A stretch of DNA of 64,000 bases. Origin: Schlesneria paludicola DSM 18645. GTDB taxonomy: Bacteria; Planctomycetota; Planctomycetia; Planctomycetales; Planctomycetaceae. The stretch is from contig NZ_JH636435.1 of assembly GCF_000255655.1 (NCBI RefSeq), forward strand, positions 1,607,770-1,671,769. The letters run 5' to 3'. Numbering within the stretch: position 1 is the first letter of the stretch; each line of letters opens with the position of its first letter. Below are positions 9,387-19,339 of this stretch, piece after piece. The position numbers and the translations under genes are program-made. The notes under the pieces were generated by a model. The model was not told the DNA's origin and ran no database searches. It saw only the letters and a list, made by a program, of their open reading frames with translations.

Positions 9387-11393
9387 CTATCGCAGACCGT
9401 GGTCTCGCACGATCTCACATTCGGGCAAGCTATCGAGGAACAGTTTGCCGTAGCGTTTTGTTTTGACCCGTGGATCGAGGATCACAACAATCCCCTTATC
9501 AGACTTTGTTCGAATTAGACGACCGAACCCCTGCTTGAGTTTGATCACCGCTTCTGGAACTTGATAGTCCATGAACGGATTTCCCCCAGAGTTCCGAATC
9601 GCCTCAAGCCGTGCTTCGAGTAGCGGATGGTCTGGAACGCTAAACGGCAGCTTGGTGATGATGACGTTCTGTAAGGCATCGCCGGGAACATCGACACCCT
9701 GCCAGAAGCTCTCGGCACCAAACAGCACGCCTGCCGGGTCGTTGCGGAACTTTTCGAGCAACATCGTCCGCGGCATTTCCTCGCCCTGCGAATACAGCCC
9801 GTAATTCTTGGAAACAAACCAAGACGTCAATCGCCGCGCACAATTCCGTAGCATTTGATAGCTAGTGAACAGTACGAACGCATGGCCTTTCGTCTGCTCT
9901 ACGTACTTCTGAATCTGTTCGCAAACCGCGCTTTCGTAGTCGCTGGGCGATTCGCCCGGGTCCGGCATTCCTTCCGGCAGAATGAGCTGCATCTGAGACT
10001 TATAGTCGAACGGACTGCCGACTTTTTTTTCGTCGGACTTCGTCAGCCCCAGCCGTCCGCGGACGAAATCAAAACTCTGACCACCCACCGCCAGCGTCGC
10101 ACTCGTCAAAATAACGGTGCTGATTTTATTAAACAGCTCATCCCGTAGAACCGGCCCCACGTCAATCGGTGCTGACACCAACTTGATCCGCTGCTGATTG
10201 GGTCCGCTGGTCTCGAGCCAATAGACCGCCTCTTCAAGCGATTGTTGGAGCCACGAATTCAGGGAATCGGCCAGGCCAGAGCAACGTTCTGCCGCCGAGG
10301 TGTATTCGACACGCTCTTCATCCGAACTGAGTTGATTCCCCAGTTGAGCGATGTGCGATCCCAGTTCCTTGAGTGCCGTGCTGACTTCGTTGTGAATATC
10401 CAGCGGATGTCGAAACCGGCCGTTCTTTCCCGCAAACGACCGCTTCGCTTCATGAATCGAGTCGAACAGATCCCGCGCTTGAAAGCGAACTCGATCAACC
10501 AGTTGAATCGCGTTCCGCTGAGTGCCAAGAAACGAGGAATTCGACGATGTGGCACGTGCTAGCAAACCCTTTTGCGTCTTCTCGTTGTGCAACTTGCTGA
10601 GCATGTACTCGATCTGGCCGCTTGAGATCGAAATCCCGAGGTGATCCGCCGCCACTTGTTCGACCGTATGCGCCTCATCAAATACGACAATGTCATAATC
10701 GGGCAGCAGGCTGACACCTTCACGCCTGAGCGATAGGTCTGCAAAGAAAAGTGCGTGATTGACGACCAGGATATCTGCGTTCCAGATCCGCCGCCGGGCC
10801 TTATAATACAGACATTGCTCGTGAGTCGGACACTTCTTCCCAAGACAGTTCCCGTGGTCGCTATGAACTTCGTCCCAAACGCTGCTTAAGGGCTTGAAGT
10901 CGAGATCCGCCAGACTTCCGTCGTATGTCGTACGCGACCATTCGACGACGTCCTGCAACTGCGTCAGTTCATCCGGTCTTGAGTAGAGCGACTTCGCGTG
11001 ATCGACTGCCCCCTTCATTCGCCTCAGGCTGATGTAGTTCGAGCGGCCTTTGACCAGAACAGCCGAGAATTCGACGGGCAGCACGGAATTCAAAAAAGGG
11101 ATGTCCTTGCCGATCAATTGCTCTTGCAAGCTGATCGTATGCGTCGAGATCACGACCTTCTTACGTTTGCCGCCTTCACCCTGCTTGGCGGTCGCCGCGA
11201 GAATCGTCGGCACAAGATACGCAAAACTTTTCCCGGTCCCTGTTCCCGCCTCGACGACCAGATGTTGCCGATGTGCGATCGCCTGCTCGACGGCTTCCGC
11301 CATTTCGATTTGCTGCGAGCGCGACTCGTATGTCTTCAGGCGACGCGCGATGCTTCCTTCGTCTCCGAGCACATCCTTTACGCCGAGGGTCAC
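9387..11393 (-). CDS. DinG/XPD-family ATP-dependent DNA helicase
   Basis: 668 residues, superfamily 2 helicase. Walker A is EAGTGTGKSF (Lys55), the Walker B is FDEAH (Asp239-His242), and VVNHALF is a typical family motif. Cys183, Cys188 and Cys194 with the following YYKAR fit the iron-sulfur cluster insertion found in DinG, YoaA and XPD. The C-terminal helicase half includes FWQGVDVPG and GRLIRT. Such enzymes unwind 5'-3' at damaged or structured DNA. The start codon is GTG. The THUMP-like methyltransferase gene follows closely. Confidence 0.93.
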   Translation of the reverse strand: MTLGVKDVLGDEGSIARRLKTYESRSQQIEMAEAVEQAIAHRQHLVVEAGTGTGKSFAYLVPTILAATAKQGEGGKRKKVVISTHTISLQEQLIGKDIPFLNSVLPVEFSAVLVKGRSNYISLRRMKGAVDHAKSLYSRPDELTQLQDVVEWSRTTYDGSLADLDFKPLSSVWDEVHSDHGNCLGKKCPTHEQCLYYKARRRIWNADILVVNHALFFADLSLRREGVSLLPDYDIVVFDEAHTVEQVAADHLGISISSGQIEYMLSKLHNEKTQKGLLARATSSNSSFLGTQRNAIQLVDRVRFQARDLFDSIHEAKRSFAGKNGRFRHPLDIHNEVSTALKELGSHIAQLGNQLSSDEERVEYTSAAERCSGLADSLNSWLQQSLEEAVYWLETSGPNQQRIKLVSAPIDVGPVLRDELFNKISTVILTSATLAVGGQSFDFVRGRLGLTKSDEKKVGSPFDYKSQMQLILPEGMPDPGESPSDYESAVCEQIQKYVEQTKGHAFVLFTSYQMLRNCARRLTSWFVSKNYGLYSQGEEMPRTMLLEKFRNDPAGVLFGAESFWQGVDVPGDALQNVIITKLPFSVPDHPLLEARLEAIRNSGGNPFMDYQVPEAVIKLKQGFGRLIRTKSDKGIVVILDPRVKTKRYGKLFLDSLPECEIVRDHGLR

Positions 11394-11504
11394 CGTCGAA
11401 TCCTTACCGTCAAATCAATAAATCTGTACAGCCCGCCACAGTCCGACACAGCACGTGCGAACACAGAGGCTTATACGCAAAGAACTTTGGAGCGAACGAC
11501 ACAA

Positions 11505-12707
11505 TCAGACGGTCAGTCTCCACCGCGCTTGCCGCAGTTGAGCCAGATCAGATCCCTTCATGACTTCGTACCAGACGGTCACGAGTGTCCCATCGTCGCA
11601 CTCGACTGTCGAGGGGTAACCCAAATCAGATCGAATTCCATCATCGGAAATCGTGATGGGATCACTCCATGTTGCACCTTCATCCTGGCTCATTCGAGCC
11701 TGATTCCCGTAAGGAGCACGCCGGTAGCCGTAACTCATCAGCAAACGGCCATCCTTCAGCCGCAACAGATGCGACGGTAGTCCCCACACACCGATCGAAT
11801 GCGGAATCGACCAGGTCTTACCACCATCGGTCGATTCCGATTGCAGCGTTTCGTGTGCGTTTTGAGTGTTGTGATTGCGAATCTGCGCGATGATCTTCCC
11901 AGAGACACATTCGACCCCATGCAGTTCGTGATAGTTCTTCGTCTGGTCGGTAGGGCGGGGGGTAAACCGACTCAGCAATTGCCAAGTGACCCCGTCATCC
12001 GTGGATTCCCACGTTCCGACGACACGGTCGTCCGCCCAGAGGGCGGCCCCGATGTAAAGGAGTCGTCCGCTTGCAAGTGCGACCGGTCCATGCGGACTAT
12101 TGCAGGGAACCTGATAGCGAGCGGACCAGGTCACGCCGCCGTCCGTGGAGCGCCACATCCAGGTTCCCACCTCTCGCTGACGTTCGTCTGCTGTCAAACG
12201 CTCGTGAGCCGCTTTCCACTCGGCGCGTTTGACCGCATCCCACGCCTTTGGCTGCCCGGCCGGAATCTTCATCGCCGCCTCATAGTCATCGGCGTAACGC
12301 AGTGACGTGAAATTTGTCAGCAGGATCGATCCTTGAGGCGTCTCCAGCACACCCGCATCGCGGTCATCAATGGCACAATCGTGAATGACTTGTGGCCAAC
12401 CCCATGACGCGCCATTGTCCTTTGATCGCATCAGTTCCAGGCGACCGAACGGACAGATATGGCTCTCACGCCCACCGGAAAAGGCCAGAAGTAGCTCTCC
12501 ATTTTTTCGTCGAGTCAACGTCGGCCAGCCGTGATACAGCGGTGGCTTCCAACTCACGACGCGAGTGCTCTCAATCGAAGCGGTTGATGCTCCCGATAAG
12601 ACACCGCGCGAGGACGCCATCGCCCCCAGAGAGAATGCCGCAATCGTCTTCAAGCATTCACGACGCGACCAAACGCCATCATTCGTCCGTGAAATTTTCT
12701 GGTCCAT
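11505..12707 (-). CDS. Sialidase-fold (BNR repeat) exported protein
   Basis: 400 residues. A Tat-type signal (RRECLKTIAAFSLGA) is followed by a six-bladed-propeller sequence with five Asp-box repeats of the S-x-D-x-G-x-T/S-W type (STDGGVTW, STDDGVTW, STDGGKTW, SQDEGATW and SKDNGASW). This is the exo-alpha-sialidase/neuraminidase superfamily; true sialidase activity is not proven by these motifs. An ATG at 12707 with AAGGA nine bases upstream is a better start than the in-frame ATG at 12776, which would overlap the preceding gene. It follows a DUF1501 gene in the first secretory cluster, suggesting a glycan-related role. Confidence 0.87.
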   Translation of the reverse strand: MDQKISRTNDGVWSRRECLKTIAAFSLGAMASSRGVLSGASTASIESTRVVSWKPPLYHGWPTLTRRKNGELLLAFSGGRESHICPFGRLELMRSKDNGASWGWPQVIHDCAIDDRDAGVLETPQGSILLTNFTSLRYADDYEAAMKIPAGQPKAWDAVKRAEWKAAHERLTADERQREVGTWMWRSTDGGVTWSARYQVPCNSPHGPVALASGRLLYIGAALWADDRVVGTWESTDDGVTWQLLSRFTPRPTDQTKNYHELHGVECVSGKIIAQIRNHNTQNAHETLQSESTDGGKTWSIPHSIGVWGLPSHLLRLKDGRLLMSYGYRRAPYGNQARMSQDEGATWSDPITISDDGIRSDLGYPSTVECDDGTLVTVWYEVMKGSDLAQLRQARWRLTV

Positions 12708-12768
12708 AAGAATCAATCCTTGAAGTGTACGAGGCGGCAACGGACCGACCAAATCCGCCGCATTCGCA

Positions 12769-14211
12769 TCAGGCAATAATGCTGTCGATCACATGTCCGT
12801 GGACATCGGTCAGTCGATAGTCGCGTCCGGAAAAGCGATAGGTCAGACGTTCGTGGTCGAGCCCCAGCAGGTGCAAAATTGTCGCATGCAAATCGTGCAT
12901 GTGGACCTTGTTCTCGGCGGCAAGATGGCCGAATTCATCCGTTTTACCAAAGGCAAAGCCGGGCTTGATTCCTCCCCCCGCCAGCCACACGGTGAAGCCA
13001 CCAGGATTGTGATCGCGACCTGTTCCGTTCTTCTCGGCATAAGGCGTCCGACCAAATTCGCCGCCCCACCACACCAGCGTGTCTTCGAGCAATCCCCGCT
13101 GCTTCAAATCCGCGAGCAAGCCGGCAATCGGTCGATCGACGCGGCGGGCATGTTCGGCATGCTTGGGCATATTCGAATGCTGATCCCAGACCGGGTTCGC
13201 CGTATTGTCTCCATGCGTGATTTGCACAAAACGGACACCGGCTTCGGACAAGCGTCGCGCCATCAGGCACTGCCGTCCAAAGTCTTCCGTCTGAGGATCA
13301 TCAATCCCATACAGAGCCTGCATCTCGCGCGTTTCTTGCGAAAGATCAAGCACATCGGGAGCATTCTTTTGCAGGTTCCACGCAAGTTCGTACGAATTGA
13401 GCACCGCCTCCAGCTCGGCATCATGCGGGTGTCGTTTTGCCTGCTCGGAATTGAACGCCTGAATCAGATCGAATTGCCGGCGGTCACGCGGTGAGTTTGC
13501 CTTTCCCGGCACGATGTCGCGAATCTTCGCCTCGCTCGCTGGAGTTCCCGCACGTCCGATTGCCGTCCCCTGATAGACGGGAGGAAGAAACGCGCCGCCA
13601 TAGTTACGCGGCCCCCCATTTCCAGCGGACGGACTCAACGAGACAAATCCCGGCAAGTGATGGCATTCCGAACCAAGGCCATACGTCACCCACGAACCGA
13701 TCGATGGACGAACCGAATTGGCAGCACCGCAATGCAGAAACAGTGTTGCGGGACCATGCGCGACGCCCTCGGTATGCATCGAATGGATGAAGCAGAGGTC
13801 GTCGACATGTTCGGCCACATGCGGAAACAGGTCCGAGACCCAGCGTCCCGATTGACCGTACTGCCTGAAACTCCACAGCGGTTTCATCAGCCGCTGCGTG
13901 CTTCCGCGCTTCCCCGTATTCGCAATGATGCGGGCATCGTTGAATGCAAACTGCTGTCCATCCTGGCGCACAAGCTCGGGCTTATAGTCAAACGTATCAA
14001 CATGGCTGGGACCACCCTGCATGAACAGAAAGATGACGCGCTTCGCCTTCGGAGCGATCAACGGCATCTTCTCCATCAGGCGGCTGGCGCTGTCCGCAGC
14101 AGAGGTACGCCCCGCCAACCCGGCCAACCCGGCCAGCGCGAGCGCGGCAAATCCGCAACCTGCCGACTGCAGAACTTGTCGTCGCGTTGTGATTGAATCG
14201 ATCATCGTCAT
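12769..14211 (-). CDS. DUF1501 family exported protein, sialidase cluster
   Basis: 480 residues with a twin-arginine-like N-terminus (TTRRQVLQSAGCGFAAL). Family landmarks are FMQGGPSHVDTFDYKPEL, GEFGRTPYAE followed by GTGRDHNPGG, and a C-terminal HMHDLHATILHLLGLDH segment that resembles the end of the sulfatase core. GGAG lies just before the ATG. It sits between a PSCyt1-containing PSD1 gene (upstream, 48 bases) and the sialidase-fold gene (downstream), and all three probably form one operon. The reaction is unknown. Confidence 0.93.
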   Translation of the reverse strand: MTMIDSITTRRQVLQSAGCGFAALALAGLAGLAGRTSAADSASRLMEKMPLIAPKAKRVIFLFMQGGPSHVDTFDYKPELVRQDGQQFAFNDARIIANTGKRGSTQRLMKPLWSFRQYGQSGRWVSDLFPHVAEHVDDLCFIHSMHTEGVAHGPATLFLHCGAANSVRPSIGSWVTYGLGSECHHLPGFVSLSPSAGNGGPRNYGGAFLPPVYQGTAIGRAGTPASEAKIRDIVPGKANSPRDRRQFDLIQAFNSEQAKRHPHDAELEAVLNSYELAWNLQKNAPDVLDLSQETREMQALYGIDDPQTEDFGRQCLMARRLSEAGVRFVQITHGDNTANPVWDQHSNMPKHAEHARRVDRPIAGLLADLKQRGLLEDTLVWWGGEFGRTPYAEKNGTGRDHNPGGFTVWLAGGGIKPGFAFGKTDEFGHLAAENKVHMHDLHATILHLLGLDHERLTYRFSGRDYRLTDVHGHVIDSIIA

Positions 14212-14259
14212 GCGGCTCCATTTTCCCGTGCGAATCGATTTGCAAACGGTTCTTGGGTG

Positions 14260-17160
14260 TTACTCAACAAAACGAAAATCGATCGAGGCAATCATGGCCC
14301 GAATCAACAGCATCCACTTGGTTTGCGGGTCAGGTTCGCTCGCCAGGACATGTTCTGTAATCTGACGCTCTGAGTCTGTCGGCAGACGGCCCAAGGCGAC
14401 GAGGAAGACACGATCAATCCGAGCCGCGTCGTGAGGACTGGGGACCGTGACAATTTGCCGTGCGGCATCTCGAACGTGTTCGGTAACCCATTCGTTGTTC
14501 AGAAAGAACAGCGCCTGCGGCGCCACAGTACTAACGTTGCGGGTCCCTGATGGCAGGCTGGGATCGGCGAAATCAAACGCGTCAAAGATCTCGGGCAACG
14601 CATTCCTGAGAACAGGCCAGTAGACCGCGCGGCGGTTGCTGCGATGAACATATCGATAGTCCTCGCTGCTTTTCCCCAAGATCGTCGGCCCGCCAAATTC
14701 ATCATTTCGACGACCGCTGACTGTGAGGATGGCATCCAAAAGAGCTTCCGCATCGATGCGTCGACGGTTCTGTCGGGACAACCAACGGTTCTCGGGATCG
14801 ACCGCCCCTTGCGCGGAATTCGCCAATGACGACTGTCGATAGGTGTAAGACGCGACAACCTCGCGAATCAACGGTTTCACGGACCACTCACGCACCAGCA
14901 GGCGTTCCGAGAGGTAGTCGAGCAATTCCGGGTGCGAGGGTGCATCGCCCGTCGTCCCGAAATTCTCAGGAGTGCGCGAGATCCCCGCCCCGAACAGCCA
15001 GTTCCAGACGCGATTGCTCAATACGCGTGGCGTCAACGGGTTGTCGCGACGGACGATCCACGCGCCGAGTTCCCGACGGCCGCTTTGAGTGGAGGTCAGA
15101 TGAGTCGTATTTCCCGTCTGTACAACCTGTAGAAATCCGCGTGGTACAGTCTCACCCAGATTGTGAACCGTTCCACGAATATGGATGCGAAGATCGCTGA
15201 TGGATGTTTCTTCTTGAACCGACATGTAACGCGGTCGCGGTGGCAGCGCCGCTTGAAGCTCTTTCAGTTCCTGTTGCAAGGCCTTCAGTTCCGCATCGAA
15301 CTGGCTTACGGACTTTGGATCTGTCTTGTTCGAACTGGCGACCGCTTTCTTGTCCGCCGGGGCGTCGGGGGAAGTCAGCTCCATCGGAAGGAACTGGACT
15401 GCATCGACGACGACGTGCTCCTTGGTGTCGCTGGTCGACACGATCACGAAGCTCTGCCCGGTCTTTTCAAACCGAAACTGCCCCAAGGATACAAACAGAC
15501 CGTCGATGGCGGGTGATTGTTTCTCGTTGACGGTGATCGTCTTTTCACCATCCGCACTCATGACCGTCACTGGAACGGCGGCCGATCGATTGGCGCCCGG
15601 GGTATACGCAAATCGCACTTCATAAAGGCCGGAATGCGGTAATTCCGGCAGCAGCGTCACCGTCTTTTCGCCCTTACCCACATTCTTGTCGTGCAGGTAT
15701 CCTCGACCGACATAAGGCTTAATTGACTGCGAGAGTTCCCAGTCGCCGACGATGGTTGCCTGGCTGTCATCGACAACGATTCCCGGCAGGTCCTTGGCGA
15801 CGATAACGGTGGGCGGGGTCGATTGCTGTTTCGCGGCCTGCAGTGTTTTCATCTTTGACTGCACGTCAGCGATGCGAGCGTCGTTCGCCGCGTACATCGA
15901 TTCTTTTGCCGGTTCGAGCGGCAAAGAAAGTTCGAGCCATTTTGAAACATTCGCATGTTCCAGCGTCTTGACGTTGGCCAGAATTCCGGCCATCGCGTAA
16001 TAGTCGCGAGTCGGGATCGGGTCAAACTTATGATCGTGACAGCGGGCACAGGTAATTGTTTGCGCCAGCAACCCCTTGCCAATCACATCCAGTTGCTCGT
16101 CAACCACGTCCATCCGCAACTGCTGCTTATCCTGTTCCTCAAGATTGAGATTTCCCAAGGTCAGATAGGTTGTCGCGATTCGTTGACGCTGCTGATCATT
16201 CAATGTCTCGGCGGGAAGCAGATCTCCGGCCAACTGTTCGATGACGAACTGATCAAACGGCATTCCCTGATTGAACGCCTCAATCACATAGTCCCGGTAT
16301 CGCCAGGCTTCCGGCAGGATGAATCCACGCAGCGTCAGTGATTCGCCGAAGCGTGCGACACTGAGCCAATGTCGCCCCCAACGCACCCCAAAATGGGGCG
16401 ATGCCAAGAGGCGATCAATCAGCCGTTCGTAGGCATCTGCGTGCTCGTCCTTCAGAAAATCTTGTAGTTCCTCGGGCGAGGGCGGCAGTCCGATCAGATC
16501 CAGAAAGACACGCCGAACCAGTGTTTGCCGATCCGCCAATGGCGAAGGCTCGATCCCAGCCGAATTCAATGAGGCTCGGATAAAGGCATCCGTTGGCGTG
16601 AACGACGGGACCGACCTTTCAGTCAATTCCGGAATGACCAGATGACTCAATGGACGATACGCCCAGTGCTCACGTCCTTTCGTCAGGTCGAGTCCCTTCA
16701 CGGCGGTTGATGCGGTTTCAACGCGGGGGTCGGCGAGACCGTGATCGATCCAGCGCTCAAAATCCGCGAGGACCTGCTTGGAGAGCTTTCCCTTGGGCGG
16801 CATTTGCAGTTCTTCGTATTGCAGTGCCTTGAGAAGCAGGCTTTCGGCACTTTTCCCGGGCGCGGCGGCAGGTCCGCTGTCGCCACCGCGCAGTAGCGCG
16901 GCGCGACTATCAAGTTGCAATCCCCCTTTCAGTCGATTCGCCGTTACTGCCGCCTGGGAGTGACAATCAAGACAATGTTCGACCAGAACGGGACGGATCT
17001 TCTGCTCGAAGAACTCAAGCTCTTCGGCTGGAAACTGCGAAGCGGAACCGTCCCCCGCAGTTCGAGTTTCCGCGTCGTCGGCGCCCCGCGATTCGCCGAT
17101 GAAGGCAATCGCGACCCCGACCGCTATGACGCCGATCAATCGAATGAAGGACTGATGCAT
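14260..17160 (-). CDS. PSCyt1-DUF1549-DUF1553 (PSD1) cytochrome-like protein
   Basis: 966 residues. After a signal peptide (hydrophobic stretch at about 6-25) comes a planctomycete cytochrome C domain with HCLDCH, then DUF1549 (DLIGLPPSPEEL to the TCARCHDHKFDPIP motif), a middle segment resembling a carbohydrate-binding or galactose-binding domain, and C-terminal DUF1553 with RRIDAEALLDAI. One heme c on CLDCH is expected; CARCH is a second CxxCH. The frame is open to 17205, but the ATG at 17160 gives a proper signal peptide. It heads the cluster with DUF1501 and sialidase genes. Confidence 0.92.
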   Translation of the reverse strand: MHQSFIRLIGVIAVGVAIAFIGESRGADDAETRTAGDGSASQFPAEELEFFEQKIRPVLVEHCLDCHSQAAVTANRLKGGLQLDSRAALLRGGDSGPAAAPGKSAESLLLKALQYEELQMPPKGKLSKQVLADFERWIDHGLADPRVETASTAVKGLDLTKGREHWAYRPLSHLVIPELTERSVPSFTPTDAFIRASLNSAGIEPSPLADRQTLVRRVFLDLIGLPPSPEELQDFLKDEHADAYERLIDRLLASPHFGVRWGRHWLSVARFGESLTLRGFILPEAWRYRDYVIEAFNQGMPFDQFVIEQLAGDLLPAETLNDQQRQRIATTYLTLGNLNLEEQDKQQLRMDVVDEQLDVIGKGLLAQTITCARCHDHKFDPIPTRDYYAMAGILANVKTLEHANVSKWLELSLPLEPAKESMYAANDARIADVQSKMKTLQAAKQQSTPPTVIVAKDLPGIVVDDSQATIVGDWELSQSIKPYVGRGYLHDKNVGKGEKTVTLLPELPHSGLYEVRFAYTPGANRSAAVPVTVMSADGEKTITVNEKQSPAIDGLFVSLGQFRFEKTGQSFVIVSTSDTKEHVVVDAVQFLPMELTSPDAPADKKAVASSNKTDPKSVSQFDAELKALQQELKELQAALPPRPRYMSVQEETSISDLRIHIRGTVHNLGETVPRGFLQVVQTGNTTHLTSTQSGRRELGAWIVRRDNPLTPRVLSNRVWNWLFGAGISRTPENFGTTGDAPSHPELLDYLSERLLVREWSVKPLIREVVASYTYRQSSLANSAQGAVDPENRWLSRQNRRRIDAEALLDAILTVSGRRNDEFGGPTILGKSSEDYRYVHRSNRRAVYWPVLRNALPEIFDAFDFADPSLPSGTRNVSTVAPQALFFLNNEWVTEHVRDAARQIVTVPSPHDAARIDRVFLVALGRLPTDSERQITEHVLASEPDPQTKWMLLIRAMIASIDFRFVE

Positions 17161-17459
17161 CGGAAACGTTTTTCTAATTTCAACGTGATCGATTGCGACG
17201 GCCAATCACAAGCGGTCGAGGAACGACGGAATCATCTCAAGAGTCAGCCGGACGGGACATTATGGGAGGCTACCGCGTCTGATGACATCGGCAATTGTAC
17301 CGGGGGCCTTCAACGGCACAACGTCGCAATCAGATGCCGCAGATGCGTTTCGATCGTCAAACGACACAAATACAGGGAGCGATCGACGCCGCGTCTGATT
17401 TCCCGTTTTGCATTCAGGGCTTCCTTAGGAAGTGAAGCCTCAAGGTCGTGGCTTCAAGT

Positions 17460-17855
17460 TCAGAGCGAATACGGAGCGTGGACGATTCGTTCCGAGATCC
17501 ACCAGATATTCCCGTGTGTGTCCTTCACACCACCCTGACGATCTCCATAGGGTTGATCGCCGACATCCATGATCAGGATCGCACCATGGTCGAGCGCTCG
17601 TCGCATCGATTCGTCCGCGTTTTCAACGTACAGATAAAATGAACTGGCCATCGGACCGAAATTATCGGACGCCTCACTCACCATGACGGTCGACGTGCCG
17701 AGTTGCACCTGTACATTCGCGATGCAGCCATCCTCTCTCAGGCTGCGTAAGCTCTCGACACCGCCCAGGCCGTCGACCAGAAACGTGACGAACGCCCCGG
17801 CATCTTTCACGAAAAAATAAGGCGTGACGGTATTGAACCCGGGAGGGATATACAT
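17460..17855 (-). CDS. VOC-family (glyoxalase/bleomycin-resistance fold) protein
   Basis: 131 residues. The beginning (MYIPPGFNTVTPYFFVKDAG) and the end (DTHGNIWWISERI) match PhnB-like VOC proteins, which use paired beta-alpha-beta modules often to bind a metal. The start at 17855 is chosen because GAAGGAG lies about nine bases before it; a frame extending to 17873 has none. It is 32 bases downstream of a DUF1501 gene on the same strand and may share its transcript. Substrate unknown. Confidence 0.85.
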   Translation of the reverse strand: MYIPPGFNTVTPYFFVKDAGAFVTFLVDGLGGVESLRSLREDGCIANVQVQLGTSTVMVSEASDNFGPMASSFYLYVENADESMRRALDHGAILIMDVGDQPYGDRQGGVKDTHGNIWWISERIVHAPYSL

Positions 17856-17887
17856 GGCACGACACTCCTTCACCCCATCAGTTGGGT

Positions 17888-19339
17888 TCAGCCCATCAAT
17901 TCGGAAATCGGCTTTCCATGATCGACAATGGGAGTCGGCCGTCCGTTGAAGTCACGAATCAGCGTATTCGCCGAATCGATTCCCAGGTGCTGATAGAGCG
18001 TGGCCAGGAAATCACCTGGACCACATCGTCGCTCGACGACATCCTCACCGCGTTTGTCGGTGGCTCCGATCACGCGGCCCGTTTGAATTCCCCCGCCCGC
18101 CCACACGTTACAGAACGCACGTGGCCAGTGGTCGCGACCAGGTTGGATCGTTCCCGCGGGGGCACTGGCATCGCCGGCGCCGGTACTTGGTGAGTATTCA
18201 ATTTTGGGCGTCCGACCGAATTCACCGGTGATCACGACCATCACCCGTTTATCCAGCCCCCGCTCGTAAATGTCTTCGATGAGCGCGGTCACGGCACGGT
18301 CATACGCGGCAGCGCGGAATTTCATCGCCTCGAAAACGTTGTGATTGACGGCGTGATCGTCCCAGTTCTGGACGCGGCCACACAGCGGTCCGCTCAGACT
18401 GGTTGTCATCACCTCAACGCCCGCTTCGACCAACCGCCGTGCCATCAGCAACTGTTGGCCCCAGGAGTTACGACCGTATCGATCGCGCGTCTTATCATCT
18501 TCGCGGCTGAGATCGAACGCGTCTTTCGTTTTGGGGTTCGTCAGGAGCGTCATCGCCTGCGATTCGAACTCATCCAATGCCAGCAGCTCTCGCTGTTGGT
18601 CGAACGTGCGTTCCAGCGTGTCAAGATTCCGGCGAAGGTTCGACCGGCGATCCAGGCGTTTGACTTCGCCGGAATCTGTCAGACCGATGTTCGGCACCGA
18701 GAACGTTGGCTGATTCGGGTCGCCCATCACCGTGAACGGCGAGTAGGCATCGCCCAAGTAGGCCGGGCCGTTGTATTCGAGAGGAGGATTGATCCCCACA
18801 TAGGCGGGCAACGGGTTACGGCGTGGCCCTTCCTGGGACCGCATATAGTTTGCGACGGTCATCCAGTCGGGAAAGCGGGGCTTCACCTTGTCTCGCGTAT
18901 CGGGATCGCCCGACAGCAATTGCATCGAACCGGCCGGATGCCCTCCTGCCGTCTGATTCATCGACCTCAAGACGGTGAACCGATCGGCCAACTGCGCGTG
19001 CAGCGGGAATAGCTCCGTAAACCGAAGCCCTGGAACTTTGGTCGCGATCGTTTCGAAGGGACCACGATACTCGCTGGCCGCCGTCGGCTTGGGATCGAAC
19101 GAATCGATGTGCGACAACCCACCGGGTTGCCAGACCATGATCACCGCCGTCTTTTCGCTGGGAGACTTGCCGGTCTCACTCGCGTGTAGACGATTCCGCG
19201 CTTGCAGCCGGAGAATGCCCGGCAAACTGAGCGTCGCAAAGCCAGCCAGTCCTGCCTGCAAGAATGATCGCCGTGGTCCGGACAAAGGCCCAATAGGACC
19301 CGAGCAGTTGTTGACCGATGCATTGAAGTGGCTACTCAT
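17888..19339 (-). CDS. DUF1501 family exported protein, second cluster
   Basis: 483 residues with an N-terminal RRSFLQAGLAGFATLSL twin-arginine signal. GGLSHIDSFDPKP, DRYGRNSWGQQLLMARRLVE and GEFGRTPKIEY with QPGRDHWP are typical of the family. Its ATG overlaps the stop of the upstream PPC gene by four bases (ATGA), so the two are probably translationally coupled. In the transcript the order is PSD1, PPC, DUF1501, VOC. Confidence 0.93.
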   Translation of the reverse strand: MSSHFNASVNNCSGPIGPLSGPRRSFLQAGLAGFATLSLPGILRLQARNRLHASETGKSPSEKTAVIMVWQPGGLSHIDSFDPKPTAASEYRGPFETIATKVPGLRFTELFPLHAQLADRFTVLRSMNQTAGGHPAGSMQLLSGDPDTRDKVKPRFPDWMTVANYMRSQEGPRRNPLPAYVGINPPLEYNGPAYLGDAYSPFTVMGDPNQPTFSVPNIGLTDSGEVKRLDRRSNLRRNLDTLERTFDQQRELLALDEFESQAMTLLTNPKTKDAFDLSREDDKTRDRYGRNSWGQQLLMARRLVEAGVEVMTTSLSGPLCGRVQNWDDHAVNHNVFEAMKFRAAAYDRAVTALIEDIYERGLDKRVMVVITGEFGRTPKIEYSPSTGAGDASAPAGTIQPGRDHWPRAFCNVWAGGGIQTGRVIGATDKRGEDVVERRCGPGDFLATLYQHLGIDSANTLIRDFNGRPTPIVDHGKPISELMG